Source of the DNA: Polycladidibacter hongkongensis
GTDB taxonomy: Bacteria; Pseudomonadota; Alphaproteobacteria; Rhizobiales; Stappiaceae
NCBI RefSeq assembly: GCF_001561995.1
Contig: NZ_LLWC01000022.1
Coordinates: forward strand, 434,001-498,000
Reading direction: 5' to 3'
DNA length: 64,000 nucleotides
Part shown: piece after piece, positions 50,799 to 59,146 of the stretch
How positions within the stretch are numbered: the first letter of the stretch is position 1
Layout: the number at the start of each line of letters is the position of its first letter
The notes under the pieces: model-generated
The model's database searches: none
What the model saw: the letters and a program-made list of their open reading frames with translations, nothing else
What the model was told of the DNA's origin: nothing
Position numbers and translations under genes: made by a program

Positions 50799-51398
50799 TT
50801 GGGCAAACTGCGAATACCGTTCGTGTTGGCAACAGGAGGCGAGTGGGCACACCCCCACAGCTATAAAAACGCGCGCTTCATCTGCCTAGGGGTCAAACCA
50901 GGGAGGGCGAATTTAGAGGTCGAGTGCGTAGATTGCGCGGCACGTTTCGTGGATTTTGTCACGCCACGCAAGCGAACCATCCGCACCAGGTGCCGAGCCT
51001 GTTTTGAGCAATTCACGAGGCGAGTAGAAGAAGGCCAACCGCCCGCCCCGCCGCCTCAGCCGAAGACTGAGCGGAAATTACCTACGTCTTTGTTGCTGCA
51101 AGCCTTCGCACACGTGAGTAACGCGCCGCGAATGCAACTGACGAACCCCGGTCAAGCTCAAACATACGCTCCCAGAATATTAGCCCGCTCGCCGGATTTA
51201 GCGGGTTGGTCGCATACCGATATAAGAAAAAGTTTAGAGCGGGCTTTGAAGAGCTCGCAGTTGGTCTGGGCGGACTGCGGGCGCGACAACCACAGACGCA
51301 AGATTTACACTCTCTGCCCGAACACTAAAGACTGGCTTGATTACACCGCGTCAGTAAGCCTGCAACGCCGCGCACCGAAAAGAAGCGTGTTGGATTAA
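50799..51398 (+). CDS. Zinc-ribbon-like phage protein
   Basis: 199 residues from a TTG at 50799 after AAAAGGGG. Two CxxC pairs, VECVDCAARF and TRCRACFEQF, spaced about 27 residues apart, form a probable zinc ribbon in the N-terminal half; the C-terminal half is a helical domain with LARSPDLAGWSHTDIRKSLE. Ends KRSVLD, the shared tail. It is the last phage gene before attR. Confidence 0.6.
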   Translation: MGKLRIPFVLATGGEWAHPHSYKNARFICLGVKPGRANLEVECVDCAARFVDFVTPRKRTIRTRCRACFEQFTRRVEEGQPPAPPPQPKTERKLPTSLLLQAFAHVSNAPRMQLTNPGQAQTYAPRILARSPDLAGWSHTDIRKSLERALKSSQLVWADCGRDNHRRKIYTLCPNTKDWLDYTASVSLQRRAPKRSVLD

Positions 51399-51589
51399 CA
51401 ACCCAGCACCGGCCAAAACCAAAGAATTTAGAGCCAAGAAAAAGGCACTACCCCTTATTGAGATTTACTCAGGAAACGAAATAGCGAACGAGAAAGCGCG
51501 CGCTATTTGCGCCCAAAAGTGCGCCCAATATTGTATGTCTGACAGTCTGAAAAATGTATTTAGTTATTTAATACCAAATACTTAAGAGA

Positions 51590-51626
51590 AGTAAAATTAC
51601 CAGTCGGCCTGTAAGCCGGGTTCTGT
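51590..51626. repeat. attR: 37-bp prophage end repeat within rnpB
   Basis: Identical to 9176-9212. It provides the 3' end of rnpB, including the 3' strand of the P1 helix, so integration keeps rnpB intact. Confidence 0.9.
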
Positions 51627-52000
51627 ATGGCCGCCGCCCGAAGGCCTGCGACGTGACGATCATTCATCTGGGATGCCCATTGCTGAGCACCTCAAGCAAC
51701 CAACCCGGGTGGTCTGGCCTGAAGACAAGCTGGAAGACAAGCTTCCGCGCCACCCCTATTCGGTTTTGCTCCCGGTGGGGTTTACCCTGCCGCCCTTGTT
51801 GCCAAGCGCGCGGTGAGCTCTTACCTCACCCTTTCACCCTTACCCACACATGTGCGGGCGGTTTGCTTTCTGTGGCACTTTCCCTGAGGTCGCCCTCGCC
51901 GGACGTTATCCGGCACCGTGTCTCCATGGAGCCCGGACTTTCCTCCCCTGCGGCCTTTCAGCACTTGCAGCAGCGATCGTCCGGCCGACTGGTGCGAACC
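51595..52000 (-). ncRNA. rnpB: RNase P RNA (class A)
   Basis: On the minus strand: P1 5' strand ACCAGTCGGCC (complement of 51983-51993), the universally conserved GAGGAAAGTCCGGGCTCC (complement of about 51930-51950), an ACAGAAAGCAAACCGCC block (CR-II region), GGTAAGGGTGAAAGGGTG and the 3' end AGAACCCGGCTTACAGGCC, which pairs back with P1. This is the catalytic RNA that trims tRNA 5' leaders. End coordinates are good to a few bases. Confidence 0.95.
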
Positions 52001-52039
52001 ACCTAGGCACAATGAAGCCAAAGGTCAAGCACCTTTCCG

Positions 52040-53539
52040 CTATCCTACGCTTTCACTTTGCTTTTTCTCAGCCGCCGATGTGATCGCCGCTAACAGTACA
52101 TCACAAAACTCTGCACATATACTCTCTTCCGCATCAGCGGTGCCAACCACCAGTCCGCGCTGAGCTGTGCCAAGGCAATAGGCCGACAGCGGGTTCACGG
52201 CAAAACCTTTTTCGTTGAGTGCCCGCGCCACGACCACATCATCAACACCGGCAAACCGATGGACAAACTTTAAAGCCATCTGCAAACCGCCACTAGGCCG
52301 CTCCGCCTGCACAGCGCCCGAAAGCTTTTCATGCACCAGCTCATAAAGCCGCAATGCCTTAACCGCATAATCCCGACTAATCCGCCGCAGATGCGCCCGC
52401 AATTCGCCACTCTCTATTAGCTCGGCAAACGCCAGTTGCACATGCGCATTTACCAATGCACCTACATTTCGCTGCGCCGAAGCAAATGCCGCAGTAAACG
52501 GCTCTGGCACCACCACATACGCCAGCCGCACCGCAGGCAACAGGCTCTTTGAAGCTGTCCCGATATAAACAACCCCGTTTTCCGGGCTAAGGCCTTGCAT
52601 CGCCACGAGCGGCCGCCCGTCAAACAGGAATTCACTGTCATAATCGTCTTCTAGAAGCATCGCGCCGCAAGTCCGCGCCGCTTCAATCAGGGCCAATCGC
52701 TCACGAACTGGCATGCGCCGCCCCAGAGGAAACTGGTGCGACGGGCTGGTGTAGATCAACTGCGGCGCTTGCCCCTCCCGCTGCATATCCATCACTTTTT
52801 GCGCGAGCGCCCCCGGCGCTGCCGCGCTCATCTGCAAACCACAGCTGGCGAAAGCCGCCCGCGCGCCTAAATATCCGGGCTCTTCGATAAGCGCCGCGCC
52901 GACCTCATCACCAAAAATCAGTGCGCACAAATAAAGCGCCGCTTGCACACCCGGCACCACAATCACTTGCTCCGACTTAGCCTGCACCCCGCGCGCTTGC
53001 AGCAAATGCCCTTGCAACACCCGCTGCAACCGCGGGACTGCTGCCGTTGTCTGGTAACTGCTATCCCTCGCAGACAGCTGGGCAGCGGCCCGTCGCAAGG
53101 CCCGCCCCCACTGCGCCCGGGGAAAACTGTCAATATCGGGCCGCCCCGGCGAAAGCAGGCGCCGCGCCCCATCTGCTGCCATATAACGATGCTGCTGCGA
53201 TACCCGCCGCCCTCGTTCGGACAAAGCAAACTCCGCCTCGCCTACTTCTTTGCGTGCCGCACCTTCAAAAACCGCAGGTGCCAACACGCGCGGGCGCGCT
53301 TTCGCCTGCAGCTGCAAAACACCATCTGCCGCCAACAGCTCATAGGTCTGCACCACCACCGCACGCGAGACATTCAACAAGCGCGCCAATGAACGAGTCG
53401 ATGGCAACAACGAGCCGCTCGGCATTTCCCCGAACATCACCGCCGCTCGCACCTGCCGATAAAGCTGCGCACTGAGCGGCTCCTCGCCGCCCCGTCTTAT
53501 CTTTAGGCTCGCAGCAAACTCTTCATCATTTACACGCAC
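52040..53539 (-). CDS. MocR/PdxR-type regulator (GntR HTH plus aminotransferase fold)
   Basis: 499 residues. N-terminal GntR winged helix (about 15-80: LYRQVRAAVMFGEMPSGSLLPSTRSLARLL), then a class I aminotransferase-like domain with the PLP-lysine segment GTASKSLLPAVRLAYV. Probably senses PLP or a related compound. Divergent from the pyridoxamine oxidase-like gene at 53649, with MocR-type CTGGAC repeats between them. Confidence 0.88.
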   Translation of the reverse strand: MRVNDEEFAASLKIRRGGEEPLSAQLYRQVRAAVMFGEMPSGSLLPSTRSLARLLNVSRAVVVQTYELLAADGVLQLQAKARPRVLAPAVFEGAARKEVGEAEFALSERGRRVSQQHRYMAADGARRLLSPGRPDIDSFPRAQWGRALRRAAAQLSARDSSYQTTAAVPRLQRVLQGHLLQARGVQAKSEQVIVVPGVQAALYLCALIFGDEVGAALIEEPGYLGARAAFASCGLQMSAAAPGALAQKVMDMQREGQAPQLIYTSPSHQFPLGRRMPVRERLALIEAARTCGAMLLEDDYDSEFLFDGRPLVAMQGLSPENGVVYIGTASKSLLPAVRLAYVVVPEPFTAAFASAQRNVGALVNAHVQLAFAELIESGELRAHLRRISRDYAVKALRLYELVHEKLSGAVQAERPSGGLQMALKFVHRFAGVDDVVVARALNEKGFAVNPLSAYCLGTAQRGLVVGTADAEESICAEFCDVLLAAITSAAEKKQSESVG

Positions 53540-53549
53540 GCGGCACCAT

Positions 53550-53596
53550 CTGGACTATATTTTTTTCAGAAGCTGGACCTTCTATAAAGCCAGATT
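53550..53596. promoter_or_regulatory. MocR-type operator: CTGGAC direct repeats
   Basis: CTGGAC at 53550-53555 (in ATCTGGACTATA) and 53573-53578 (in AGCTGGACCTTC), 23 bp apart, and an inverted CCAGAT at about 53590. Direct repeats of this type are the usual binding sites of MocR/PdxR regulators. Confidence 0.65.
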
Positions 53597-53648
53597 GCAC
53601 GATACATCCGGTTTAACAAGCTTAAATGATTGCCAGAAGAGATAGAAA

Positions 53649-54335
53649 ATGCCTGATACACTCGCGCCAGAAAGCCAAAGCCCCGAAACAGAACGCCCGA
53701 AATACGCTAAAGTTCGCACCAAACCGCGGGCCACATACGATGAGGCACAAATCCATCCCATTATTGATGCAAGCCTCGTGGCTCATGTGGGTTTTATCAG
53801 CGATGGCAAGCCCATGGTCATACCCATGGCGTTCGCGCGCAGAGGCAACACCTTGCTTATCCATGGCGCCAAAGCCGCGCGTATTATCAAGCAAAACCAG
53901 GAGGAGGCCGCCCTCTGTCTTACTTTTACGCTGCTTGATGGCATTGTCTGCGCGCGCTCCGGCATGCATCACTCGGTCAACTATCGCTCAGTTGTCGCCC
54001 ATGGCAACGCCCGGCTCATCACCCATCCGAAAGAACATGCACAAGCGCTTGTCGCCATCACCGAGCATCTTTTGCCCGGGCGCTATGACGAAGTGCGAGC
54101 AGACACTGCAAAAGAAATTGCGGCTACAGGCATATTGGCTGTCGAGATCGAATGGGCAGCGGCCAAAATCCGTACAGGTGGGCCGGTGGATGATCCAGAG
54201 GATTACGACAAACCCATTTGGGCAGGGGTCTTGCCTGTCATCACCGCATTGGGGCGGCCCATAGCCGATACGAAGGAAAACGCGGCCCGGCCTGTGCCCC
54301 CTTCTCTTGCAGCCGCTCGAAAAAAGTTCGCCTAG
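53649..54335 (+). CDS. Pyridoxamine 5'-phosphate oxidase-like FMN-binding protein
   Basis: 228 residues. Split-barrel fold: AHVGFISDGKPMVIPMAFARRGNTLLIHGAKAAR and the VCARSGMHHSVNYRSVVAHGNARL region match the flavin-nucleotide-binding PNPOx-like family. Likely target of the neighbouring MocR-type regulator. The precise reaction is unknown. Confidence 0.85.
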   Translation: MPDTLAPESQSPETERPKYAKVRTKPRATYDEAQIHPIIDASLVAHVGFISDGKPMVIPMAFARRGNTLLIHGAKAARIIKQNQEEAALCLTFTLLDGIVCARSGMHHSVNYRSVVAHGNARLITHPKEHAQALVAITEHLLPGRYDEVRADTAKEIAATGILAVEIEWAAAKIRTGGPVDDPEDYDKPIWAGVLPVITALGRPIADTKENAARPVPPSLAAARKKFA

Positions 54336-54368
54336 CGGCGCGGTAACCACCGCCTCCCTTGATAAAAC

Positions 54369-54406
54369 AATAGGGCCAACCCTGATATCTCAGAGTTGGC
54401 CCTATT
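54369..54406. terminator. Bidirectional terminator
   Basis: A 12-bp perfect stem (AATAGGGCCAAC 54369-54380 / GTTGGCCCTATT 54395-54406) with a 14-base loop and T-rich or A-rich flanks on both strands. It lies between the convergent genes ending at 54335 and 54462. Confidence 0.8.
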
Positions 54407-54461
54407 TGTCCTTGCAGACGCCCTCGCGCCTTAGACGAAAGGGAAACTGTTAAGCGCGCAC

Positions 54462-54944
54462 CTAATTGCGCGCCAGAATGGTTTTCACCTTCTTGCAGTA
54501 ATTCCGGCTGATACGGTTCATCCGCTTCGCGGCGTGTCCAGCGTTGTACCGCAAAATCGTACCGCACACATCGCCGCCTGCCTTTTTATGCGCGCCAGCA
54601 AGATACTTCATGCCGTACTCGAGATTGTTCTCCGGCTTGTAGAGGTTTTTAACCGAGCCACGATAGCCCATGCCGCGCGCTGTCGCTGGTTTGATCTGCA
54701 TAAGACCAACCTCGCCAGCTCCGCCACGTGCTTTGGGGTTAAAACTGCTTTCTACCTCGACAACTGCCTTGGCCAGCTTGGTTGGCACACCATGCTTCTT
54801 GGCCTTTTTCTCGATCATGTTCACGATCGTTTTCTTCTGGGTAGAAGCACTGGCAACATCTGCCGAGCCGATTACAGCTCCCATTGCCGCAAAACCAAGA
54901 ACAATCGCAAGCATAGGAGAGAGAGAAGACTTCTTAAAGTTCAT
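54462..54944 (-). CDS. Secreted lytic transglycosylase (SLT family)
   Basis: 160 residues. A signal peptide (about 1-33, hydrophobic core MLAIVLGFAAMGAVIG) is followed by the SLT domain with catalytic E65 in VVEVESSFNP, GLMQIKPATARGMG and a LRYNAGH segment. Cuts peptidoglycan glycan strands in the periplasm. Confidence 0.9.
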   Translation of the reverse strand: MNFKKSSLSPMLAIVLGFAAMGAVIGSADVASASTQKKTIVNMIEKKAKKHGVPTKLAKAVVEVESSFNPKARGGAGEVGLMQIKPATARGMGYRGSVKNLYKPENNLEYGMKYLAGAHKKAGGDVCGTILRYNAGHAAKRMNRISRNYCKKVKTILARN

Positions 54945-55190
54945 GTGTCATCCTGACCGTTGTTTCGTCGGCCAAGAGATATGTCCGCATTATTCGTCGA
55001 AAATTAGAACTAACTCTTCACAAACTCTTACAGGTTCCGCGGCAAAACCAAGGCAAGGCTAAGCAAATGCGACCAAACAAAGGCACCAGCAAGGACAATG
55101 TGGCAGCCGCGCGTTGTCGCCCGCCACATTTGCCTTCATCCCCTTAAAGCCTAGGGAAAATACCCATTAAATTAATCGCAGGAACGCAAC

Positions 55191-55949
55191 CTAATCCAGC
55201 GTCGGCAATGCCTTTAGCAAGGCATGCAAGCTGGCAATTGTTTGCGTATCAGCAATCCCATCCACTTGGGACGGGCGGAAATGCCGCTGGAATGCCGCAA
55301 CCGCCTCCTTTGTCGCCTGATCGAACACGCCAGTAACAGTGACACCATATCCATAAATGCCCAGCAGAGATTGCAAGGCCTCGATAGGTTGGCCGTTATC
55401 CCCTTCCTGAAAGAAAGAGGAGCTGATCATTTCAACCGGCGGCAGATAATGCCCAACGCCCGCCGCTGCGAGTTGTGCCCAAGGAAAATGGCGACCCGGA
55501 TCCTGCTTTCGTGCCGGAGCAACATCACTATGTCCCAGCACATGCGCCGCCGGTATTGCGTGCCTTGACAAAATATCCTGACAAAGCGCAATGACCGCTT
55601 CAATCTGCACCGGCGGGAAGGCCGAAACCTCGCCCTCTTGCACACCTGCATTGGCAATCTCGATGCCAATCGAGCGAGAATTGATATCGCTTTCCCCTTT
55701 CCAAGAGGAAACCCCGGCATGCCAAGCCCGCCGACCCTCCGGCACACATTGCACAACACCACCGTTTTCCTTAACCAGATAATGGGCAGAAACCTCGGAG
55801 CGCGGATCGCAAAGCCAGCGCAGCGCCGCTTCGGTGTCCTCCATAGCGGTGTAATGCAGCACCAGCATATCTATAGGCAACTGTCGCTCATTATGGTTGG
55901 GCGATGGTTGTAATCTCGCGGCAACCCCACACTCTGCTTTAATGCTCAT
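55191..55949 (-). CDS. N-acetylmuramoyl-L-alanine amidase, AmiD-like
   Basis: 252 residues. Amidase_2 domain with zinc ligands H32, H140 and D150 (LVLHYTAM, VLGHSDVAP, ARKQDPG) and a C-terminal peptidoglycan-binding repeat (EALQSLLGIYGYGVTVTGVFD). No clear signal peptide, suggesting cytoplasmic recycling or unusual export. Overlaps the upstream gene by 4 bases. Confidence 0.9.
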   Translation of the reverse strand: MSIKAECGVAARLQPSPNHNERQLPIDMLVLHYTAMEDTEAALRWLCDPRSEVSAHYLVKENGGVVQCVPEGRRAWHAGVSSWKGESDINSRSIGIEIANAGVQEGEVSAFPPVQIEAVIALCQDILSRHAIPAAHVLGHSDVAPARKQDPGRHFPWAQLAAAGVGHYLPPVEMISSSFFQEGDNGQPIEALQSLLGIYGYGVTVTGVFDQATKEAVAAFQRHFRPSQVDGIADTQTIASLHALLKALPTLD

Positions 55950-56638
55950 AGTCCTCGCTCCGCCCGAATCTGTGCATAGGCTTCATTGATTGCCACCAAA
56001 CGCTCATTGGCGATACGCACAAACTCTTCAGGTATTCCCCTTGCGATTAAACGGTCTGGGTGCGTCTCTCGCACTTCACGGCGGTAATGGGCTTTGATTT
56101 CATCATCGCCGGCCCCTTCATCAATCCCCAGGATTAAATAGGGATCTCCGCCAGAGCGCACGTGCCGCGCTTTTAGCCGGGCAAAAGCCACACTATCCAT
56201 CCCGAAAATCTGCGCCACACGCTCCAAAAACGCCAACTCGGCCGAATGCATCACCCCGTCTGCCTTGGCAATATGGAACAGACCGTCAAGCACATCGGTT
56301 TTGGTGGCTTCGTCATCAGCGAACAGATCCGCCATTTTCTGCGCATAGGCTTCAAAGCCCGCAACATCCTGCTTGGCCAGATTGAACAGGCGTACAACAT
56401 TGGCAAGCTCTTTGTCAGGCACATCAAACAGCTCGTGAAAGGCCGCTTCCTCATCAAAGGTCACCACGCCATCCGCTTTGGCCATTTTTGCCGAGAGCGC
56501 AATCATCGCCACAGTAAAAGCAACAGAGCGGCGCAACTCACCAGCAGATGACACGGCCTGCTGCAACCGATCAAGCAGTTGCGCGCCCCCAGCTTGCACA
56601 TTTGCAATAAAGCTCGATATTTTCAGCCAGAAATTCAT
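55946..56638 (-). CDS. DjlA-like protein: TerB domain plus C-terminal J-domain
   Basis: 230 residues. TerB-like helical domain (about 35-155), then a J-domain (165-228) with HPD at 193-195 that would stimulate a DnaK-type chaperone. Lacks the N-terminal transmembrane helix of E. coli DjlA. Operon with the amidase; this pairing is common in alphaproteobacteria. Confidence 0.88.
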   Translation of the reverse strand: MNFWLKISSFIANVQAGGAQLLDRLQQAVSSAGELRRSVAFTVAMIALSAKMAKADGVVTFDEEAAFHELFDVPDKELANVVRLFNLAKQDVAGFEAYAQKMADLFADDEATKTDVLDGLFHIAKADGVMHSAELAFLERVAQIFGMDSVAFARLKARHVRSGGDPYLILGIDEGAGDDEIKAHYRREVRETHPDRLIARGIPEEFVRIANERLVAINEAYAQIRAERGL

Positions 56639-57001
56639 ATTATTTTACTAAACAAAATAGCAACACATTGCGAGCCCAATCCGCTGTATATCGGACTTTT
56701 TCAAAGCACATTTTGCGCAAGCGCCAAACACTTTGGACAGGCGAAAACAAAAGCCTCTAAAAACTAATCCTGCGGGTAGTTGCTGCAACACACAGTGCAA
56801 GCGGCACCAATGCTGACAGCATATTACATTTTTTATGCCTCAACCTTTGATAGAGAAATTTTTAATAATCAACTATTATTCATCTCCACCATAGGTATTT
56901 TGAGCAATAATAGAAAAGAGAGTGCAACAAACCCAAATCACCGGTTCTAAGGTGCCCTCCTCTCTGTAAACAACCGACGTAGCGTTTAAAAGGAAGAGGC
57001 G
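56639..57001. other. AT-rich gap before the GGDEF-EAL gene
   Basis: About 360 bases with no gene seen. It holds the divergent promoters; no confident element was identified apart from the AGGAAGAGG ribosome site just before 57002. Confidence 0.5.
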
Positions 57002-58978
57002 TTGGACTCGACACCTCCACTCAGAACCACAGCGTACACTATTATAACTTTCGCCAGCTTACTCATCCTCGGCTTATGCATATACGTCGTTGATCAGTAT
57101 TCGCTGTACAGCGCCCATTCACGCACCGCTGCACAATCCTTGAGCGAAACCGCCCCCACCCTTGTCGAGATCGCGAACGGGCTCCCCACTCTATCCGATA
57201 GACACACAGCCGTAACATCGTCCGCGGCAAAACGGCAGCTACGCGACTTGCTTGCCCAAGCCATATCTAAAAGCCAAAACATCGAGGCCAGCCTCTCAGA
57301 TAGCGCGGGCCTACCTTTGATTGCCTATTCTCACAACTCACCGCCCGTGCAACACGCGATCTCGCAAAGCGCTCTGGAGCATTTTAGCCGAAGCTCCACC
57401 CCCATAACCAGCTCGACCTTCTCGCTATTGCGTTGGGGGGCACCAACTTTTATCCGCCAAGAAACAATCGAGCTTTCTGGTTATCCGGCTATGGTCCTCT
57501 CGCAGTCCATCAAGCCGGTTCTTCCCGGGACGCTTCTTTATACAGCCGTTGCGAAAATCTCGCTAATCAGCTTCCTGATCACCATGGTCATCTACGGCAT
57601 TAGCGTGTTAATCGGCTGGCGGCATGTCAACGAGCGCTGGAAAACCAATCACACCATCCGCTTTTTGGCGCACAATGATCCCCTCACCCATTTGCCAAAT
57701 CGCGCTGTCTTTTCTGATCACTTGAGTGCAACGCTAAAGCGCGCCAGTAAAAACCTGCGCAACGTGTTCGTGATCGCCATCGATGTCGATAAGTTCAAAC
57801 AAATCAACGATACCTACGGCCACGGTGTCGGCGATGTGTTTTTGCAAGTCATCGCAGATCGGTTGCGCATGGTGTTCGGCGAGCATCTTGCCTCACGCAT
57901 TTCAGGTGATGAGTTCGCCGCGATTATTGATGCCGATGTCACTCCAAAAGAAGTTTCCGGTTACGCCGAGCGGTTGCTTGCCGCCAGCTCAACCCCTTGT
58001 GTGATCGAGGGCAAGGAGCTTGAAATATCGCTCTCCCTTGGTGTTGCCAGCGCCAGAGATTCACTTTGGCGCCCGTCAAAGCTGCTCCATTGCGCCGATT
58101 TAGCGCTTTATCGTTCTAAACAGGCAGGCCGCGCCACTTACACATGGTACCACGCCAGCATGGATGCCGAGCTGCAAGAACGCCGCGATTTGGAACAGGA
58201 AATGCGCAGCGCTTTGCAAAACAATGGTTTCCAAGTGATGTACCAACCGCAAGTCTCGCTTGTAGATAACCGACTAAAAGCTTTTGAGGCACTGCTTCGC
58301 TGGGAACACCCCAAGCGCGGCGCTATCAGCCCACAAGTGTTCATCCCCATCGCAGAAGAAAGCGGGATGATCGAGGATCTGGGTGAATATGTGCTGCGCA
58401 AAGCCTGCGAAGACGCCGCCAGCTGGTCCGACCCGACCATATCTGTTGCCGTGAACTTCTCTCCGGCCCAATTCAAATCGGGCCAGATTGAAAGGCAAAT
58501 CGCCAGCGCCCTGCGCAACGCCAAGCTGCCCCCGCGCCGTCTCGAAATCGAAATCACCGAGGGGCTCCTGATTTCCGACACAGAGAGCGTGCTGAAATCC
58601 CTTCGCACAATTGGTCGTATGGGTGTTTCCATCGCCATGGATGATTTTGGCACCGGCTACTCCAGTTTGAGCTACCTCTCCAAGTTTCCTTTTAATAAAA
58701 TCAAAATCGACCGCTCCTTTGTCCAGAAGATTGGCGAGGATTCCCATACAGATGCGATCATTACCGCCATTATTGGCATGGGTCGCTCGTTGAATGTGCA
58801 GATCACAGCAGAGGGTGTGGAACAAGAGCGACAGGCGAAGATTCTTCGCGCTGGCGGTTGTCACCTCGTGCAAGGCTTCTATTTCGGCCGCCCGCGCTAT
58901 GTGAATCCCGCCGCCCCTCACGAGGGCATCCGCTGCAAAAAAGCCAAGGAACGGCAGCAAATTGCCGTTCAAGACTAG
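57002..58978 (+). CDS. Membrane GGDEF-EAL cyclic di-GMP protein
   Basis: 658 residues, apparently from a TTG at 57002 after AGGAAGAGG. Two membrane helices (about 10-30 and 180-203) flank a periplasmic sensor region. GGDEF domain with RISGDEF at about 300 (SGDEF variant, compatible with activity) and EAL domain starting FEALLRWEH at about 428, plus DDFGTGYSSL and the ITAEGVE end. Could make or break c-di-GMP. Confidence 0.9.
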   Translation: MDSTPPLRTTAYTIITFASLLILGLCIYVVDQYSLYSAHSRTAAQSLSETAPTLVEIANGLPTLSDRHTAVTSSAAKRQLRDLLAQAISKSQNIEASLSDSAGLPLIAYSHNSPPVQHAISQSALEHFSRSSTPITSSTFSLLRWGAPTFIRQETIELSGYPAMVLSQSIKPVLPGTLLYTAVAKISLISFLITMVIYGISVLIGWRHVNERWKTNHTIRFLAHNDPLTHLPNRAVFSDHLSATLKRASKNLRNVFVIAIDVDKFKQINDTYGHGVGDVFLQVIADRLRMVFGEHLASRISGDEFAAIIDADVTPKEVSGYAERLLAASSTPCVIEGKELEISLSLGVASARDSLWRPSKLLHCADLALYRSKQAGRATYTWYHASMDAELQERRDLEQEMRSALQNNGFQVMYQPQVSLVDNRLKAFEALLRWEHPKRGAISPQVFIPIAEESGMIEDLGEYVLRKACEDAASWSDPTISVAVNFSPAQFKSGQIERQIASALRNAKLPPRRLEIEITEGLLISDTESVLKSLRTIGRMGVSIAMDDFGTGYSSLSYLSKFPFNKIKIDRSFVQKIGEDSHTDAIITAIIGMGRSLNVQITAEGVEQERQAKILRAGGCHLVQGFYFGRPRYVNPAAPHEGIRCKKAKERQQIAVQD

Positions 58979-59146
58979 CAGCCTCGCCTCAATAACAGTC
59001 TCGCTTCATATGTGTTATTTTGGCAACACACTAGGCTTTATAACTAGTTAATCTTGACTACAATACTCATATTACGTATTTGTCAGTAAAAGCCAGCCGA
59101 ACTCGCATAGCCAGCTATCCCGTAAACAACACCAAAAGGCGATAGC

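Larger units (their letters stand above)
9176..51626. mobile_element. Complete temperate podovirus-like prophage integrated in rnpB
   Basis: Bounded by the 37-bp repeat. It contains integrase, CI/Cro-type switch, replication genes, both terminase subunits, portal, scaffold, capsid, T7-like tail and internal virion proteins, tail fibres and a lysis cassette, with no obvious broken genes. Absence of sheath and tape-measure genes plus gp14/gp16-like proteins points to a short-tailed phage. No phage RNA polymerase gene is present. From memory the plan resembles temperate podoviruses such as Bordetella BPP-1, but no reverse transcriptase cassette is seen. Confidence 0.9.

Noticed and set aside
9176-51626. 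CRISPR array, tRNA genes or phage RNA polymerase in the prophage
   Set aside because: No regularly spaced repeats, no tRNA cloverleaf and no T7-type RNA polymerase frame were seen.
53626-54264. Second plus-strand frame of 212 codons overlapping the oxidase-like gene
   Set aside because: Shadow of the PNPOx-like gene; no motifs and a poor start.
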